Assembly: GCA_964588705.1 (NCBI GenBank)
Contig: CAZPQV010000003.1
Coordinates: forward strand, 1 to 64,000
From: CAZPQV01 sp964588705
GTDB lineage: Bacteria > Bacteroidota > Bacteroidia > Flavobacteriales > Weeksellaceae
Direction of reading: 5' to 3'
Length of the DNA: 64,000 bases
Shown: positions 25,359 through 33,715 of the stretch, one piece after another
Layout of the letters: the number at the start of each line of letters is the position of its first letter
Position numbering within the stretch: the first letter of the stretch is position 1
The notes under the pieces: generated by a model
The model's input: the letters and a program-made list of their open reading frames with translations, nothing else
Told to the model about the DNA's origin: nothing
Databases searched by the model: none
Program-made: the position numbers and the translations under genes

Positions 25359-26423
25359 TTAATTATTACTTAAATAATTTCTCCACTTATCAACCGCCTG
25401 CTGCATATCTTCGGGCATCGGCCTTTCGAAATACATTTCTTTTTTTGTCACCGGATGCATAAATCCAAGCGTGTGCGCATGTAATGCATGTCTTGGCAGA
25501 ATTTCAAAAACATTTTGGATAAACTGCTTGTATTTTGGAAGATTTTGTCCACGTAAAGGAATATGCCCTTCATATCTTTCATCATTAAACAAAGTGTGCC
25601 CAATATGTCTGAAATGTGCTCTGATCTGATGGGTTCTGCCCGTTTCAAGTTTACATTCAACCCAAGTCATATAGCGGAAACGTTCCAAAACTTTGTAATG
25701 GGTTACCGCATGTTTTCCCAGGCTACCGTCTTCGTAAACTGCCATCTGCATTCTGTTCTTCTGATGTCTTCCGATGTGACCGCGAATAGTTCCTTCATCC
25801 TCTTCCATATTGCCCCAAACAAATGCCCAATACAATCGCTTTGTCCTACGGTCAAAAAACTGTTTTGCAAGATGACTTAAAGCGTACTCATTCTTGGCAA
25901 TAACGACTAATCCTGAGGTATCTTTATCAATCCTGTGAACGAGCCCTACTCTGTCAAGGTCAGTTTTCAAACCATTTTTTTCGAAATGAAAAGCCAGTGC
26001 ATTTACTAATGTTCCGTCCCAATTTCCGTGTCCGGGATGCACAACCATTCCTGCAGCTTTATCTACCACCAAAACATCTTCATCTTCATAAACGATATTT
26101 ATCGGAATATCTTGTGGAATGATGACATTTTCTCTTGGAGGCCGTGTTAATAGAACCGAAATTTTATCATTCGGTTTTACTTTGTAATTCTGTTTTACGA
26201 CTACACCATTTACGACAACGTTTCCGGCTCTGCAGGTTTGTGAGATTTTATTTCTTGAAGAATTCTGTCTGAAAATCTGAAGATATTTATCAATACGAAG
26301 CGGTTCCTGCCCTTTGTCCACCGTTATACTGAGGTGTTCATAGAGGCCGGAATTTTCATCTTCACCGGAGTTTTCCTGCTCCAGTAATTCATCATCTAAA
26401 AATTCTTCGTTGTAATCTTCCAT
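25359..26423 (-). CDS. RluA/RluD-family 23S rRNA pseudouridine synthase
   Basis: 354 residues from ATG 26423. An acidic N-terminus (about 25 residues) precedes an S4 RNA-binding domain (LRIDKYLQIFR, GNVVVNGVVVKQNYKVKPND) and the catalytic domain with the active-site Asp in LVHRIDKDTSGLVVIAKN and GRTHQIRAH. Probably RluD, which modifies helix 69. A longer ORF start at 26450 lies inside the upstream gene's terminator hairpin and is rejected. Same strand as the PASTA gene upstream. Confidence 0.93.
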   Translation of the reverse strand: MEDYNEEFLDDELLEQENSGEDENSGLYEHLSITVDKGQEPLRIDKYLQIFRQNSSRNKISQTCRAGNVVVNGVVVKQNYKVKPNDKISVLLTRPPRENVIIPQDIPINIVYEDEDVLVVDKAAGMVVHPGHGNWDGTLVNALAFHFEKNGLKTDLDRVGLVHRIDKDTSGLVVIAKNEYALSHLAKQFFDRRTKRLYWAFVWGNMEEDEGTIRGHIGRHQKNRMQMAVYEDGSLGKHAVTHYKVLERFRYMTWVECKLETGRTHQIRAHFRHIGHTLFNDERYEGHIPLRGQNLPKYKQFIQNVFEILPRHALHAHTLGFMHPVTKKEMYFERPMPEDMQQAVDKWRNYLSNN

Positions 26424-26432
26424 CTTAAATTT

Positions 26433-26466
26433 AAAAAAAGCTTCAACCAAATTCGTTGAAGCCTTT
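26433..26466 (-). terminator. Terminator of the PASTA protein gene
   Basis: Stem GCTTCAAC/GTTGAAGC (26440-26447 with 26455-26462), 7-nt loop, and a T run on the minus strand. It lies between the PASTA stop and the RluD-like start. Confidence 0.8.
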
Positions 26467-26470
26467 TATA

Positions 26471-27499
26471 TTATTCTACAATTACTTTTCTTGCTTTTGG
26501 CGGTTCTTCCGTTTTAGGTTTTTCCGTTGGTGCCGGTGTTGGCGTGGTTGTTTTCGGAGTTGTAGAAGTTGTTGCCTTTGGCTGTTCTGCAGGCTTTGGC
26601 GCTTCCTGTCTTGGCTGTGTTCTTACCGGTTCCGGAATCGGTTCCGGTTCACGATAAACAGGTACATCTTCATACCTGATTCTTGGAATAGTGGTATCGA
26701 TTTTCACTCGGTACAGCGAGTTCAGCTCACGTATTTTTGCCGTCATTTGAGCAGGAATTTTCTTACTTGCCCAGAGGTCAATCTGCATTCCCTGATCCCG
26801 GATTGCACCACCTTCAGGATTCTGATAATATACAATATCGGAATCGTCCTGCTTACCGTCTTCGTGATCAACAAGTCCTACTTCAAAAAGGTTATTTGTA
26901 ATAATTGCTTTTGCCTCCTGAACAGTCAGTCCAACAAGATTAGGAACGGTAACATTTCTTTTTGGACCTGAACCAATGACCAGATCAATGGTTGAAAATC
27001 TTGGCAAAAGAGCTCCCGGTTTCAGAATTGTTCCTCCAAGCTGCATTCTAATTACCGCATCTCGCTGAATACTTGGCTCATAAATAGTATCGCCTACTTT
27101 CAAGCCAACCTGTTCCAACTGACGGAATGCCAAACCTTTATACCTGTCTAAAATATCAGGCACCTGTACTGGTGCATACGTCCTTGGATTTACTTTCATT
27201 AATACAGTTCTACCTCCTTTTACACGTGACCCCGGAGAAGGAAATATCTGTAAAACCTGAAACGGTTTATATTTTGGATTAAAATTAAAACTGTCTACTT
27301 CATATTCCAAACCGGCGTCATCTAAAGCTTTTATAGCGTTGTGCACCGTCATATTTACAACGTTCGGCACAGGGATTTCCTTCCCATGATTGGTATGAAG
27401 TTCCAACCAACGGAATGTAAGCCAAACCAAGCCCGTAAAAACAACTGCTGCAAGTATTAAGTTCAATAAAACCTTCCAGTGGAAAAGCGATTTAAGCAT
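26471..27499 (-). CDS. PASTA domain membrane protein
   Basis: 342 residues. One N-terminal transmembrane helix (about residues 11-30), then three PASTA repeats (VPNVVNMTVHNAIKALDDAG; VPDILDRYKGLAFRQLEQVG; VPNLVGLTVQEAKAIITNN), then a Pro/Thr/Lys-rich disordered tail. PASTA domains bind peptidoglycan or muropeptides, usually at the end of Ser/Thr kinases or PBPs; here there is no kinase domain, so it may be a cell-wall sensor or scaffold. It is followed by its own terminator and divergent from ddl. Confidence 0.9.
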   Translation of the reverse strand: MLKSLFHWKVLLNLILAAVVFTGLVWLTFRWLELHTNHGKEIPVPNVVNMTVHNAIKALDDAGLEYEVDSFNFNPKYKPFQVLQIFPSPGSRVKGGRTVLMKVNPRTYAPVQVPDILDRYKGLAFRQLEQVGLKVGDTIYEPSIQRDAVIRMQLGGTILKPGALLPRFSTIDLVIGSGPKRNVTVPNLVGLTVQEAKAIITNNLFEVGLVDHEDGKQDDSDIVYYQNPEGGAIRDQGMQIDLWASKKIPAQMTAKIRELNSLYRVKIDTTIPRIRYEDVPVYREPEPIPEPVRTQPRQEAPKPAEQPKATTSTTPKTTTPTPAPTEKPKTEEPPKARKVIVE

Positions 27500-27526
27500 A
27501 GGTTTTCTTCTGTATTAAAATAATGG

Positions 27527-27534
27527 CAAATATA
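27527..27534 (-). promoter_or_regulatory. -7 element of the PASTA gene
   Basis: Minus strand TATATTTG, exact match, 27 nt before the ATG. Confidence 0.4.
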
Positions 27535-27637
27535 ATTAATAATTTTAGAAATCGGTTTTTTGGGTTTCTAATTGTTTCCTAAACGAAGGTTTTGCACAGA
27601 AATTATTGTTTCAGCCAAATACATTCAACAAAATCAT

Positions 27638-27645
27638 TAAATTTG
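27638..27645 (+). promoter_or_regulatory. -7 element of ddl
   Basis: TAAATTTG, exact match, 21 nt before ATG 27667. It supports that start over the longer ORF that begins at 27592. Confidence 0.45.
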
Positions 27646-27666
27646 CCTTATCCGACAGATAAAATT

Positions 27667-28650
27667 ATGAACAAAAAAAACGTAGCCGTAGTGATGGGCG
27701 GCTATTCCGACGAGTATGTCGTTTCTCTTAAAAGCGGTCAGCTGATCTATGATTCTCTGGATCGTGAAAAATACAACGTATATAAAGTTATCATTTTGAA
27801 AGACGAATGGTCGTTTTTGGATGACCACGGACAAAAAATCCCTATAGATAAAGCAGATTTTTCTGCAGAAATGGAAAGCGGCTACAAAGTAAAATTCGAT
27901 GTCTGCTTCAATATCATCCATGGGAGACCTGGTGAAAACGGTGAACTTCAGGCATATTGGGACACCATCGGACAAAAATATACCGGATGTAATTTCTATC
28001 AAAGTGCTCTTACTTTCAATAAAAAAGATACGCTTGCAGTGCTTTCAAAATATGGAATTCCTTCTGCGAAAAGTATTTATTTAAGAAAAGGGGAAGCTAT
28101 AGATGTTGAAAAAATTGTTGATGAATTAGGTTTACCATGTTTTGTAAAACCAAACCAAAGCGGTTCTTCTCTTGGAATTTCGAAAGTCAAAGACAGAGCA
28201 GATTTCGATAAAGCTTTTGAACTGGCTTTTGCTGAGGATAATGAAATCCTGATTGAAAGTTTCCTCGATGGAATGGAAGTTTCCGTAGGTGTTGTAGATT
28301 TTGAAGGCGAAACCATCGTGCTTGGAATTACTGAAATCGTTCCAACCAAAGAATTCTTCGACTATGAAGCCAAATACGAAGGTGCTTCCGAAGAAATTAC
28401 ACCCGCAAGAATTGATGAAGAAACCAAAAAACGTGTTGAAGAAATTGCTAAAAAGGCCTATAATTCGTTAGGAATGAGCGGTTTTTCGAGAAGCGAATAT
28501 ATCATTATGAACGGTATTCCTTATATGCTTGAAATGAATACCAATCCTGGATTTTCGCCGGCATCAATACTGCCTCAACAGGCCAAAAATTACGGAATTT
28601 CAATAAAAGACCTTTGTGGAAATGAGGTTGAAAAAGCATTGAAAAAATAA
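27667..28650 (+). CDS. ddl: D-alanine--D-alanine ligase
   Basis: 327 residues from ATG 27667 (MNKKNVAVVMGGYSDEYVVS). ATP-grasp enzyme that makes D-Ala-D-Ala for the peptidoglycan stem. Motifs: HGRPGENG, PCFVKPNQSGSSLGISK, EILIESFLDGMEVSVGV, GFSRSEYI, LEMNTNPGFSPASILP. First of a run of plus-strand genes (ddl, coaD, TRIC channel, SdpI) with short gaps; the pathway link to murI and the PASTA gene nearby is suggestive only. Confidence 0.97.
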   Translation: MNKKNVAVVMGGYSDEYVVSLKSGQLIYDSLDREKYNVYKVIILKDEWSFLDDHGQKIPIDKADFSAEMESGYKVKFDVCFNIIHGRPGENGELQAYWDTIGQKYTGCNFYQSALTFNKKDTLAVLSKYGIPSAKSIYLRKGEAIDVEKIVDELGLPCFVKPNQSGSSLGISKVKDRADFDKAFELAFAEDNEILIESFLDGMEVSVGVVDFEGETIVLGITEIVPTKEFFDYEAKYEGASEEITPARIDEETKKRVEEIAKKAYNSLGMSGFSRSEYIIMNGIPYMLEMNTNPGFSPASILPQQAKNYGISIKDLCGNEVEKALKK

Positions 28651-28667
28651 TATCAGAAGACAAAATT

Positions 28668-29129
28668 ATGAAAATTGCTGTTTTTCCGGGCTCTTTCGAT
28701 CCCATTACTTTAGGACATTACGATATTGTGGAACGTGCTGCTCCGCTTTTCGATAAAATCATCATTGCAATCGGGCAGAACTCACAGAAAAAATATATGT
28801 TTTCGCTGGATCAAAGAAAAGAATTTATTGAAAAAACTTTTGAAAACTTCCCCAATGTGGAAGTCGATCACTTCGAAGGACTTACAATTGACTATTGTCT
28901 TGCTAAAAATGTAAAATTCATTCTCCGCGGCCTTAGAAATCCTGCCGACTTCGAATTTGAAAAAGCCATTGCACAAACCAATCGTGAGCTTACAAAAGAA
29001 AACCAGTTAGAAACCATCTTCCTACTTACTTCTGCCGGTAAATCGTTCATCAGCAGCAGTATTGTTCGTGAGATTATCAGCTTTAAAGGAAATTATGAAC
29101 TTTTAGTCCCTGATTCTGTGCGAGTGTAA
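28668..29129 (+). CDS. coaD: Phosphopantetheine adenylyltransferase
   Basis: 153 residues. Transfers AMP to 4'-phosphopantetheine to form dephospho-CoA. FPGSFDPITLGHYDIVERA holds the nucleotidyltransferase (T/H)xGH site; RGLRNPADFEFE and the ISSSIVREI motif are the expected second signature. It follows ddl by 17 nt. Confidence 0.97.
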   Translation: MKIAVFPGSFDPITLGHYDIVERAAPLFDKIIIAIGQNSQKKYMFSLDQRKEFIEKTFENFPNVEVDHFEGLTIDYCLAKNVKFILRGLRNPADFEFEKAIAQTNRELTKENQLETIFLLTSAGKSFISSSIVREIISFKGNYELLVPDSVRV

Positions 29130-29132
29130 AAT

Positions 29133-29160
29133 CATTTATCGCTCATCACTTATCGCTTAT
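29133..29160 (+). repeat. Heptad repeat tract, coaD-TRIC junction
   Basis: Four 7-nt units, CATTTAT, CGCTCAT, CACTTAT, CGCTTAT, filling the gap and ending 6 nt before the next ATG. Confidence 0.85.
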
Positions 29161-29166
29161 AAAAAT

Positions 29167-29814
29167 ATGGAAGTCGTCGAAATACAACAGAATTTCAACC
29201 TTGTAATAGAAGTGCTCGGAACCGTTGCCTTTGCAATGTCGGGTGCTTTTGCGGCGATGCACAAACGCTTCGATCCTTTTGGAGTGCTGATTATTGCCTT
29301 TGTAACTTCTGTTGGCGGAGGAACGGTGCGTGATGTTCTGCTGGATGTTCCCGTTTTCTGGATGAGAGACATGCTGATGGTAGCAGCCATTTTCATGGGA
29401 ACGGTTCTCGCATTTATTGTAAAATATTTTGAGAAAAACTTTAGAGTTACACTTTTTATTTTCGACAGTCTTGGTTTGGGATTATTTACGATTATCGGTG
29501 TTCAGAAAGGTTTGAATGCCAATCTCCATCCGGTAATCTGTCTGACTTTAGGAACCATTACCGGTTGCTTCGGAGGGATTATCAGAGATATTTTCCTGAA
29601 CCGTATTCCACTGATTTTCAGAAAAGAAATTTATGCAACCGCATGCATTATCGGTGGAACATTGTATTTGCTTCTTTCAAAACTTACTGAATCCTCATAT
29701 GCTTTCGTTCAGATTTCTACCATTGCACTGATTGTAATCATCAGAACGCTGGCTGTAAAATACCATTGGCAAATGCCAAAATTCTACGGTGCAGACAATA
29801 ATGCCGAAATGTAA
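29167..29814 (+). CDS. TRIC/UPF0126 family trimeric cation channel
   Basis: 215 residues with about seven transmembrane helices. Two glycine-rich Arg-Asp motifs of the family are visible, VGGGTVRDVL and FGGIIRDIF, one in each pseudo-repeat. Prokaryotic TRIC proteins are trimeric K+-conducting channels in the inner membrane; some relatives (YadS) are proposed amino-acid exporters. Stop and the SdpI start share one nucleotide (TAATG). Confidence 0.92.
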   Translation: MEVVEIQQNFNLVIEVLGTVAFAMSGAFAAMHKRFDPFGVLIIAFVTSVGGGTVRDVLLDVPVFWMRDMLMVAAIFMGTVLAFIVKYFEKNFRVTLFIFDSLGLGLFTIIGVQKGLNANLHPVICLTLGTITGCFGGIIRDIFLNRIPLIFRKEIYATACIIGGTLYLLLSKLTESSYAFVQISTIALIVIIRTLAVKYHWQMPKFYGADNNAEM

Positions 29815-30173
29815 TGACAGATTCTATTTTTGAAAATACACTTTTCGGAATCCTGTTTTCTACAGGAGCTGTCATCCTTTTTATCGGTTTTATTTTCAAA
29901 TATTTCCCACCAAAGAAGATTAATGTATTTTACGGCCACCGAACGCCAAGAGCCATGCGAAATCAGGAAAACTGGGATTTTGCTCAAAAACATTCGGCGA
30001 TGCAGTTCATTTATGCCGGAATCACCATGCTGATTTTCTCTGCGATTGCATTCGTCCTAAACTTCAATCCGGAGCTTAAATGGTTCGGACTTATTGTTGT
30101 GCTGTCAACCCTCCTGTTTTTTGTGTTGAGAACAGAACGTGCCTTAAAAGAATTTGAAAACAAAAAATCCTGA
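29814..30173 (+). CDS. SdpI family membrane protein
   Basis: 119 residues with three to four transmembrane helices. The SdpI signature FYGHRTPRAMRNQENWDFAQKH is present near residue 39. SdpI in Bacillus gives immunity to the SdpC toxin, but most family members are short membrane proteins of unknown role. Translationally coupled to the TRIC gene. The stop codon is inside the terminator stem. Confidence 0.88.
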   Translation: MTDSIFENTLFGILFSTGAVILFIGFIFKYFPPKKINVFYGHRTPRAMRNQENWDFAQKHSAMQFIYAGITMLIFSAIAFVLNFNPELKWFGLIVVLSTLLFFVLRTERALKEFENKKS

Positions 30174-30190
30174 AGATAATTTCAGGATTT
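30165..30190. terminator. Bidirectional terminator after the SdpI gene
   Basis: 10-bp stem AAATCCTGAA/TTCAGGATTT (30165-30174 with 30181-30190), loop of 6 nt, with T-rich ends on both strands. It serves the convergent genes at 29814 and 30204. Confidence 0.75.
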
Positions 30191-30203
30191 CATTTTGATA
30201 TTT

Positions 30204-30773
30204 TTAGAAAAATTTTCCGCGGTGTCTCATGTGAGGATTGTGCATATGCTTCTGCATTGATGGCATTTTCAGCTGATCCTTCATCATTTTTATTTGGTCC
30301 GTAAGCATTCCTGCTGAATCCAGTCTTTTGGCTTCTTCAAGAAGTTTTTGTCCTTCCTGTTTTCTTCCTCTCGAAAGTGCTGTTGCCGCAAGATTTAGGT
30401 TTGCCATGGCACGGTCCTGCTTCATGTTCAGCCCGTATTCAAGAGCTTTTTTCATATAAGATTCTACTTTTTGCGGCGAATCCTGTGCTAATGTTAAACC
30501 AATCAGATAGTGGTAATATCCATACTGAGATTTATGCAGTTGCGATTTATAATCCGTGATTTTTGAAAGCCATTTTGATGCTTTATCCATTTTCTGATTT
30601 CTCAGTTGCCAAAACGCCAATAGGATGAATTCATTTTTGAAAAATAGGAAAATCGGGAAAGCAGAAAGCAAGAATACCACGATTCCCCAGCCTGTTTCTC
30701 TGGTAAAAAACATCATATAAATTCCCAAACCGATTAAAACCGCTGCGAGAACTAATTTTATATATTTATTCAT
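30204..30773 (-). CDS. Membrane protein with TPR-like region (DUF2892-like)
   Basis: 189 residues. Two close transmembrane helices at the N-terminus (about residues 5-46), then helical repeats resembling TPR units (YYHYLIGLTLAQDSPQKVESYMKKALEYG; AMANLNLAATALSRGRKQEGQKLLEEAKRL), then a His/Met-rich tail (MQKHMHNPHMRHRG) that could bind a metal. Likely an inner-membrane scaffold with cytoplasmic TPRs. Same strand as folA, 79 nt upstream. Confidence 0.7.
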   Translation of the reverse strand: MNKYIKLVLAAVLIGLGIYMMFFTRETGWGIVVFLLSAFPIFLFFKNEFILLAFWQLRNQKMDKASKWLSKITDYKSQLHKSQYGYYHYLIGLTLAQDSPQKVESYMKKALEYGLNMKQDRAMANLNLAATALSRGRKQEGQKLLEEAKRLDSAGMLTDQIKMMKDQLKMPSMQKHMHNPHMRHRGKFF

Positions 30774-30811
30774 TATTAAATTTTAGAAATGCAAAGATAA
30801 TATTTTTTTGT

Positions 30812-30839
30812 AGGAAGAGGGAAGCAGGAAGCGCGAAGT
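30812..30839 (-). repeat. Heptad repeat tract, folA to DUF2892-like gene
   Basis: Four 7-nt units on the plus strand: AGGAAGA, GGGAAGC, AGGAAGC, GCGAAGT. It lies 12 nt past the folA stop. Confidence 0.8.
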
Positions 30840-30851
30840 TTTATGATGAAA

Positions 30852-31349
30852 CTATTCCGATTTCGTAATCTTTTCATAGGTCTGAAAGCAGAAATCATAT
30901 TGATTTTTTTCGTCCTTCTCATGACAGATTTCATCAGTTTTCCTCCAGATTTTTTCATCAATTTTCGGAAAGAATGTATCTGCATCGAGTTTAGCTTTCA
31001 CTAAAGTAACTTCTAATTTATCGGTAATATCCATCGTCTGTTCGTAGATATTTCCACCTCCGATGATGAAAATATTTTCATCAATTTTTTTGGCAAATTT
31101 TACAGCTTCTTTTAAACTTCCAACGATAAGGATACCTTCTTCGAACCAATCTTTCCGTCTGCTTACCACGATGTTAGTACGGTTTGGTAAAGGCCTTCCG
31201 ATACTTTCGTAGGTTTTGCGTCCCATGATAATCGGATGTCCCGAAGTCAGCTCTTTAAAATGTTTCAAATCTTTGGGAAGATGCCATAGCAACTGATTAT
31301 CATTGCCAATTTCATTACCCAAACCCATCGCTACGACGATTGTAGTCAT
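30852..31349 (-). CDS. folA: Dihydrofolate reductase
   Basis: 165 residues. Reduces dihydrofolate to tetrahydrofolate with NADPH. MTTIVVAMGLGNEIGNDNQLLWHLPKDLKHFK, GHPIIMGRKTYESIGRPLPNR and FIIGGGNIYEQTM are the usual DHFR blocks; the substrate Glu/Asp position is Asp in LPKDL. Starts ATG, 14 nt downstream of a predicted transcription start. Confidence 0.97.
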   Translation of the reverse strand: MTTIVVAMGLGNEIGNDNQLLWHLPKDLKHFKELTSGHPIIMGRKTYESIGRPLPNRTNIVVSRRKDWFEEGILIVGSLKEAVKFAKKIDENIFIIGGGNIYEQTMDITDKLEVTLVKAKLDADTFFPKIDEKIWRKTDEICHEKDEKNQYDFCFQTYEKITKSE

Positions 31350-31366
31350 TTAATATTTATTTCTTA

Positions 31367-31374
31367 CAAAAATA
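31367..31374 (-). promoter_or_regulatory. -7 element of folA
   Basis: Minus strand TATTTTTG, exact match, 17 nt before the ATG. It shares the 78-nt divergent gap with the lemA promoter. Confidence 0.5.
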
Positions 31375-31386
31375 GCACATTATTTG

Positions 31387-31394
31387 TATATTTG
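31387..31394 (+). promoter_or_regulatory. -7 element of the LemA operon
   Basis: TATATTTG, exact match, 33 nt before the LemA ATG. Confidence 0.5.
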
Positions 31395-31427
31395 GTTTGC
31401 ATTAAACATTAAAACAAATTTTAAACT

Positions 31428-32033
31428 ATGAAAAATAGAGGTTGTATGAGTGCCGGCACCATCGGCATTGCACTACTTGTTATTGGGGCAGTTTTATTCT
31501 TTTGGGGTAAAAACGCTTACAACAGTTTCGTTGTTGGGGAACAGAAAGTAAACTCAAAATGGAGTAACGTGGAAACCGTTTATCAGAAGCGTGCAAACCT
31601 GATTCCTAATCTTGAAAGAACCGTGAAGTCTTACTCACAGTTTGAACAGGAAACTTTAACTAAAGTTATTGAGGCCCGTTCCAAAGCAACTTCCATCACT
31701 ATTGATCCTACGAATATGACGGAAGCAGATATGGCAAGATACCAAGCTGCACAGGGAGAACTTACAGGAGCATTAAGCAGATTAATGGCAGTAGTAGAAC
31801 AGTATCCGAATCTGAAAGCAGACCAGCAGTATATGAACTTCCAGAGAGAATATATTGCGATTGAAAACAGCATCAGAGCGGAAACCGTAAACTACAACGG
31901 TTCTGTAGAAGAGTATAACAACCTTGTGAAAACCTTCCCAAACAATCTATTGGCAGGAGTTTTCAATAAATCTGAGAAACCTTACTTCAAAGCTGAAGCT
32001 GGTGCAGCACAGGCACCGGAAGTTTTTAAATAA
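31428..32033 (+). CDS. LemA family membrane protein
   Basis: 201 residues. One N-terminal transmembrane helix (about residues 8-28), then NSKWSNVETVYQKRANLIPNLERTVKSY, the LemA signature, and a long helical bundle with FQREYIAIENSIR. LemA proteins are widespread membrane-anchored coiled proteins of unknown function and are often co-transcribed with TPM-domain proteins, as here. Confidence 0.95.
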   Translation: MKNRGCMSAGTIGIALLVIGAVLFFWGKNAYNSFVVGEQKVNSKWSNVETVYQKRANLIPNLERTVKSYSQFEQETLTKVIEARSKATSITIDPTNMTEADMARYQAAQGELTGALSRLMAVVEQYPNLKADQQYMNFQREYIAIENSIRAETVNYNGSVEEYNNLVKTFPNNLLAGVFNKSEKPYFKAEAGAAQAPEVFK

Positions 32034-32037
32034 CTGA

Positions 32038-32469
32038 ATGAGCAATTATCTCACAGATAAAGAAATGGCTTCCCTTGTGGAAGCCATTCAAACAGCAGAA
32101 GACCATTCTACCGGAGAAATAAGAATCCATATCGATTCCAATACGGAGACCGATAATGCTGAAATGGCATTTGAAGTTTTCAAAACCCTCTGCAAGGACA
32201 AAACTGCTGAAAGAAATGCTGTGCTTTTTCATGTAAATTTCGAACAGAAATATCTTACCATTATTGGTGACGAAGGTATTCACGAAAAAGTGCATCAGGA
32301 TTTTTGGGATAAAATGCATGACGATATTACTTCAGAATTTGCAAAAGGCAAATACTACGACGCACTGAAAAACGCCGTGCTCGATACCGGACAGGAACTG
32401 AAAAAATTCTTCCCGATTTCCGACGGCCATAATCCAAACGAGTTACCTAATGAGATTACATTCTCTTAA
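32038..32469 (+). CDS. TPM-domain protein without membrane anchor
   Basis: 143 residues, almost entirely one TPM (TPM_phosphatase) domain: STGEIRIHIDSN, AVLFHVNFEQKYLTIIGDEGIHEKV, GKYYDALKNAVLDTGQELKKFF. No signal peptide, so cytoplasmic, unlike the next gene product. Its plant relative is a thylakoid phosphatase; bacterial roles are unknown. Starts 4 nt after the LemA stop and overlaps the next gene by 20 nt. Confidence 0.88.
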   Translation: MSNYLTDKEMASLVEAIQTAEDHSTGEIRIHIDSNTETDNAEMAFEVFKTLCKDKTAERNAVLFHVNFEQKYLTIIGDEGIHEKVHQDFWDKMHDDITSEFAKGKYYDALKNAVLDTGQELKKFFPISDGHNPNELPNEITFS

Positions 32470-33259
32470 AACTTTTTTCGTTCTTTTTTTGGTTTGCAGT
32501 TATGCAATGCTTTCGGCACAATATACCGTTCCGAAGAAGCCAGCCGTGCTTTATCCTGTTTACGATGAAGTAGGGTTGCTCACTGAGGCCGAAAAAACCG
32601 AACTGAACAATAAACTCATCAAGTTTGCAGATTCCACTTCTACGGAAATTGAGGTAATCATTATCCCAACAACCAACGGAGAAGACATCAATTTCGTGGC
32701 TTGGCAATTCGGTGAACAGTGGAAAATTGGCAAGAAAGAAGTTGATAACGGAATCGTTTTTCTTATTGCTTCCGAAGACCGAAAAATGTCGATTCAGCAG
32801 GGACGTGCCGTTGAGAAATATCTTACTGCATCGGTTGCCGGACAAATCATCGATTATATAGTTGCGCCAAATTTCAAGCAGGGACTTTGGTATGAAGGCA
32901 TCAACCGTGGAACGACAGCTCTGATGGAAACCGTTCAGGGAAAATTTAAACCAATTGAACGGGAATACGAAGGCGAGGGTCCGGGATTGGCAGAAATCAT
33001 CGTCATTTTATTAGTTATTATGCTGTTCCTTTATTTACTGTCTAAAAGTAACGGCGGCGGTGGTGGAAGAGGATATTATGATGACGAAGATGTTATCATT
33101 TCAAGACGCGGACGCAGAACATATCCGGGAGGTTTCTTCCCGTTCCCACCAATGGGTGGTGGATTTGGAGGCGGTGGCTTCGGAGGCGGCGGAGGTGGTT
33201 TCGGCGGCTTTGGCGGCGGAGGAAGTTTTGGCGGCGGCGGTGCATCCGGAGGTTGGTAA
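32450..33259 (+). CDS. YgcG-like TPM-domain membrane protein
   Basis: 269 residues. Signal peptide (LKTFFVLFLVCSYAMLSAQ), a periplasmic TPM domain (about 30-165: VYDEVGLLTEAEKTELNNKL, EIEVIIIPTTNG), one transmembrane helix (about 180-198) and a Gly-rich tail (GGGFGG repeats ending ASGGW). This is the layout of YgcG. Together LemA and the two TPM proteins make one operon with a cytoplasmic and an exported TPM domain. Confidence 0.93.
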   Translation: MRLHSLKTFFVLFLVCSYAMLSAQYTVPKKPAVLYPVYDEVGLLTEAEKTELNNKLIKFADSTSTEIEVIIIPTTNGEDINFVAWQFGEQWKIGKKEVDNGIVFLIASEDRKMSIQQGRAVEKYLTASVAGQIIDYIVAPNFKQGLWYEGINRGTTALMETVQGKFKPIEREYEGEGPGLAEIIVILLVIMLFLYLLSKSNGGGGGRGYYDDEDVIISRRGRRTYPGGFFPFPPMGGGFGGGGFGGGGGGFGGFGGGGSFGGGGASGGW

Positions 33260-33277
33260 TTTTTTATTTAGTTAATT

Positions 33278-33613
33278 ATGAAAAATACATTCTTAATTAT
33301 TCTAAGAGTCTTGATGATTGCAATTCTGCTTGCAAAAGTCTCCAGTTGGTTTATAGATTACAGCGAAAACATTGAAAACCTAATTAATACAGCAATGTTT
33401 TCACTCATTGGAATTTACTTTATCGTAATGGGAATTGTGTTTGACAAAAAACTTCTGAAAGCTATTTTCCTCATAAGCGGTGCTATTTTAATCATCTTTA
33501 ATTTTATTGCATTAAACGGATTTCTTGAATTCATTAAATTAATCGCCTTAGTTGTTCCAATTGCTTTAGGCTACTTTTCTAAAGAAGTAAAACTTACTAA
33601 ACAAAAAATTTAA
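33278..33613 (+). CDS. Small membrane protein of unknown function
   Basis: 111 residues with four hydrophobic segments (about residues 4-20, 34-50, 58-75, 83-100). No family recognised. It follows the YgcG-like gene by 18 nt and ends just before a terminator-like hairpin, so it is the probable last gene of the LemA operon. Confidence 0.6.
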   Translation: MKNTFLIILRVLMIAILLAKVSSWFIDYSENIENLINTAMFSLIGIYFIVMGIVFDKKLLKAIFLISGAILIIFNFIALNGFLEFIKLIALVVPIALGYFSKEVKLTKQKI

Positions 33614-33625
33614 AGCATACTTAAA

Positions 33626-33656
33626 AAAAATCAGTCACACGTTGCCTGATTTTTTT
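33626..33656 (+). terminator. Terminator of the LemA operon
   Basis: 9-bp A/T-rich stem AAAAATCAG/CTGATTTTT (33626-33634 with 33646-33654), 11-nt loop, T run after it. Confidence 0.65.
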
Positions 33657-33691
33657 CTTGATATACTGTTTCAAAAAACCTCATTTTTCAG

Positions 33692-33699
33692 TATATTTG
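33692..33699 (+). promoter_or_regulatory. -7 element of the KefF-like gene
   Basis: TATATTTG, exact match, 16 nt before the TTG start at 33716. Confidence 0.45.
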
Positions 33700-33715
33700 A
33701 AGAAAGTCATTCTGC

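Noticed and set aside
26456..26971. Cys/Arg/Phe-rich ORF opposite the PASTA gene
   Set aside because: Antisense of the Pro/Thr-rich tail, a composition artefact.
33060..33275. Second ORF in the glycine-rich tail of the YgcG-like gene
   Set aside because: Shifted frame of GGC-rich coding sequence.
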